A program made the translations under genes and the position numbers. The notes under the pieces are model-generated. The model ran no database searches. It had not been told where the DNA came from and worked only from the letters and a program-made list of their open reading frames with translations. From JANPEF01 sp031413115 (GTDB lineage: Bacteria; Eisenbacteria; RBG-16-71-46; DASYSL01), in assembly GCA_031413115.1 (NCBI GenBank), contig JANOEH010000211.1, positions 1-16,095 of the forward strand: DNA of 16,095 nt, read 5' to 3'. Positions 15,802-16,095 of the stretch are shown piece after piece; position 1 is the first letter of the stretch, and each line of letters starts with the position of its first letter.

Positions 15802-16095
15802 CTACCGCGACGTGCCGCCCAGCTTCCAGATCTCCACCAGGTGCAGCGACTGCATCGGCACGCCGATATGGCCGCGCTTCGTGTCGACCGCGATGTCTGC
15901 CGGCTGGCCCTGGAGCCGGAGCGCGACGCGATCGGCGCCGCCCGCGATCACGTGCAGGCTCGAGTCGGCCTGGCTGGCGACGAGGATGCGCCCGTCGGCG
16001 AGGATCTCGATCCCGTCGAACTGGCCGCCCGCGGCCGGGCCGATGGAGTCGACGTTCGTCGTCCCCGGCGTCCACGCGACGACACACGGGCCCGG
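15802..16095 (-). CDS. Beta-propeller protein (SMP-30/NHL-like), 3' part only
   Basis: The frame is open from the right edge of the window to TAG at 15802-15804, giving the last 97 residues; the start lies outside. Two propeller-like units are visible: GGQFDGIEILADGRILVASQADSSLHVIAGG and QPADIAVDTKRGHIGVPMQSLHLVEIWKL. This DGIEILADGR...SSLHVI...PADIAVD pattern is typical of SMP-30/gluconolactonase-like or NHL-type propellers, often exported. An overlapping frame in the same direction is arginine-rich and looks like a shadow. Substrate and full length cannot be judged. Convergent with the FG-GAP gene, 69 bp apart. Confidence 0.75.
   Translation of the reverse strand, partial: PGPCVVAWTPGTTNVDSIGPAAGGQFDGIEILADGRILVASQADSSLHVIAGGADRVALRLQGQPADIAVDTKRGHIGVPMQSLHLVEIWKLGGTSR

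Noticed and set aside
15743..16087. A 114-residue arginine-rich minus-strand frame at the right edge
   Set aside because: The neighbouring frame on the same strand gives a clean beta-propeller sequence ending at TAG 15802, so this one is a shadow.

Overview
The window is about 16 kb of very GC-rich bacterial chromosome with no rRNA, tRNA, phage, IS or CRISPR signal that I can see. The gene style suggests a member of the FCB superphylum or a neighbour, with Candidatus Eisenbacteria as my best guess. The reasons are Hanks-type Ser/Thr kinases starting LGPYEI(L/V)APLG.GGMGEVYR, secreted proteins ending in a TWGxVKx(I/V)YR tail, and an FG-GAP repeat protein with a FlgD-like C-terminal sorting domain. 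The taxonomic assignment is inference only. The first 70 bases are a poly-C/poly-G tract that is probably a sequencing or assembly artefact.

Layout. (1) 331-3513, minus strand: a small secreted protein with the TWG tail, and upstream of it a full-length kinase/TolB-like/TPR regulator. (2) 3585-5275, plus strand: amt-glnK, with a clear TTGACG-N17-GATAGT promoter. The PII protein lacks the T-loop tyrosine that is uridylylated in enterobacteria. (3) 5308-7478, plus strand: a kinase N-lobe interrupted by an in-frame TAG and missing its C-lobe, running in frame into an alpha/beta hydrolase, then (ATGA overlap) an exported cupin/cysteine-dioxygenase-like protein. (4) 7590-8813: a second TWG-tail secreted protein convergent with a small cysteine-rich zinc-ribbon protein. 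(5) 9100-11076: a DUF6930-like plus ST7-like TPR protein. (6) 11099-12513, minus strand: two decayed toxin-antitoxin loci. One is a DUF4258 toxin run into an MqsA antitoxin that has a TAG exactly at the Trp of VSRWEN. The other is an apparently intact BrnT toxin with an antitoxin lacking its ribbon-helix-helix strand. (7) 12973-15732, plus strand: an exported protein with 14 FG-GAP/VCBS-like repeats (probably two seven-bladed propellers), an Ig-like domain and a FlgD-like sorting tail. (8) 15802-16095, minus strand: the 3' end of a beta-propeller (SMP-30/NHL-like) protein cut by the window edge.

Functionally, amt-glnK is an ammonium uptake and sensing pair lying between two kinase genes that share N-terminal sequence. 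Both kinases appear to be transcribed as leaderless mRNAs from a TAnACT -10 box seven bases before the start codon. The most unusual signals are the shared C-terminal TWG tail, arrays of GTAC boxes with a strict 9-bp period at two distant sites, and a cluster of broken genes in which two independent TAG codons both sit where a Trp is expected.
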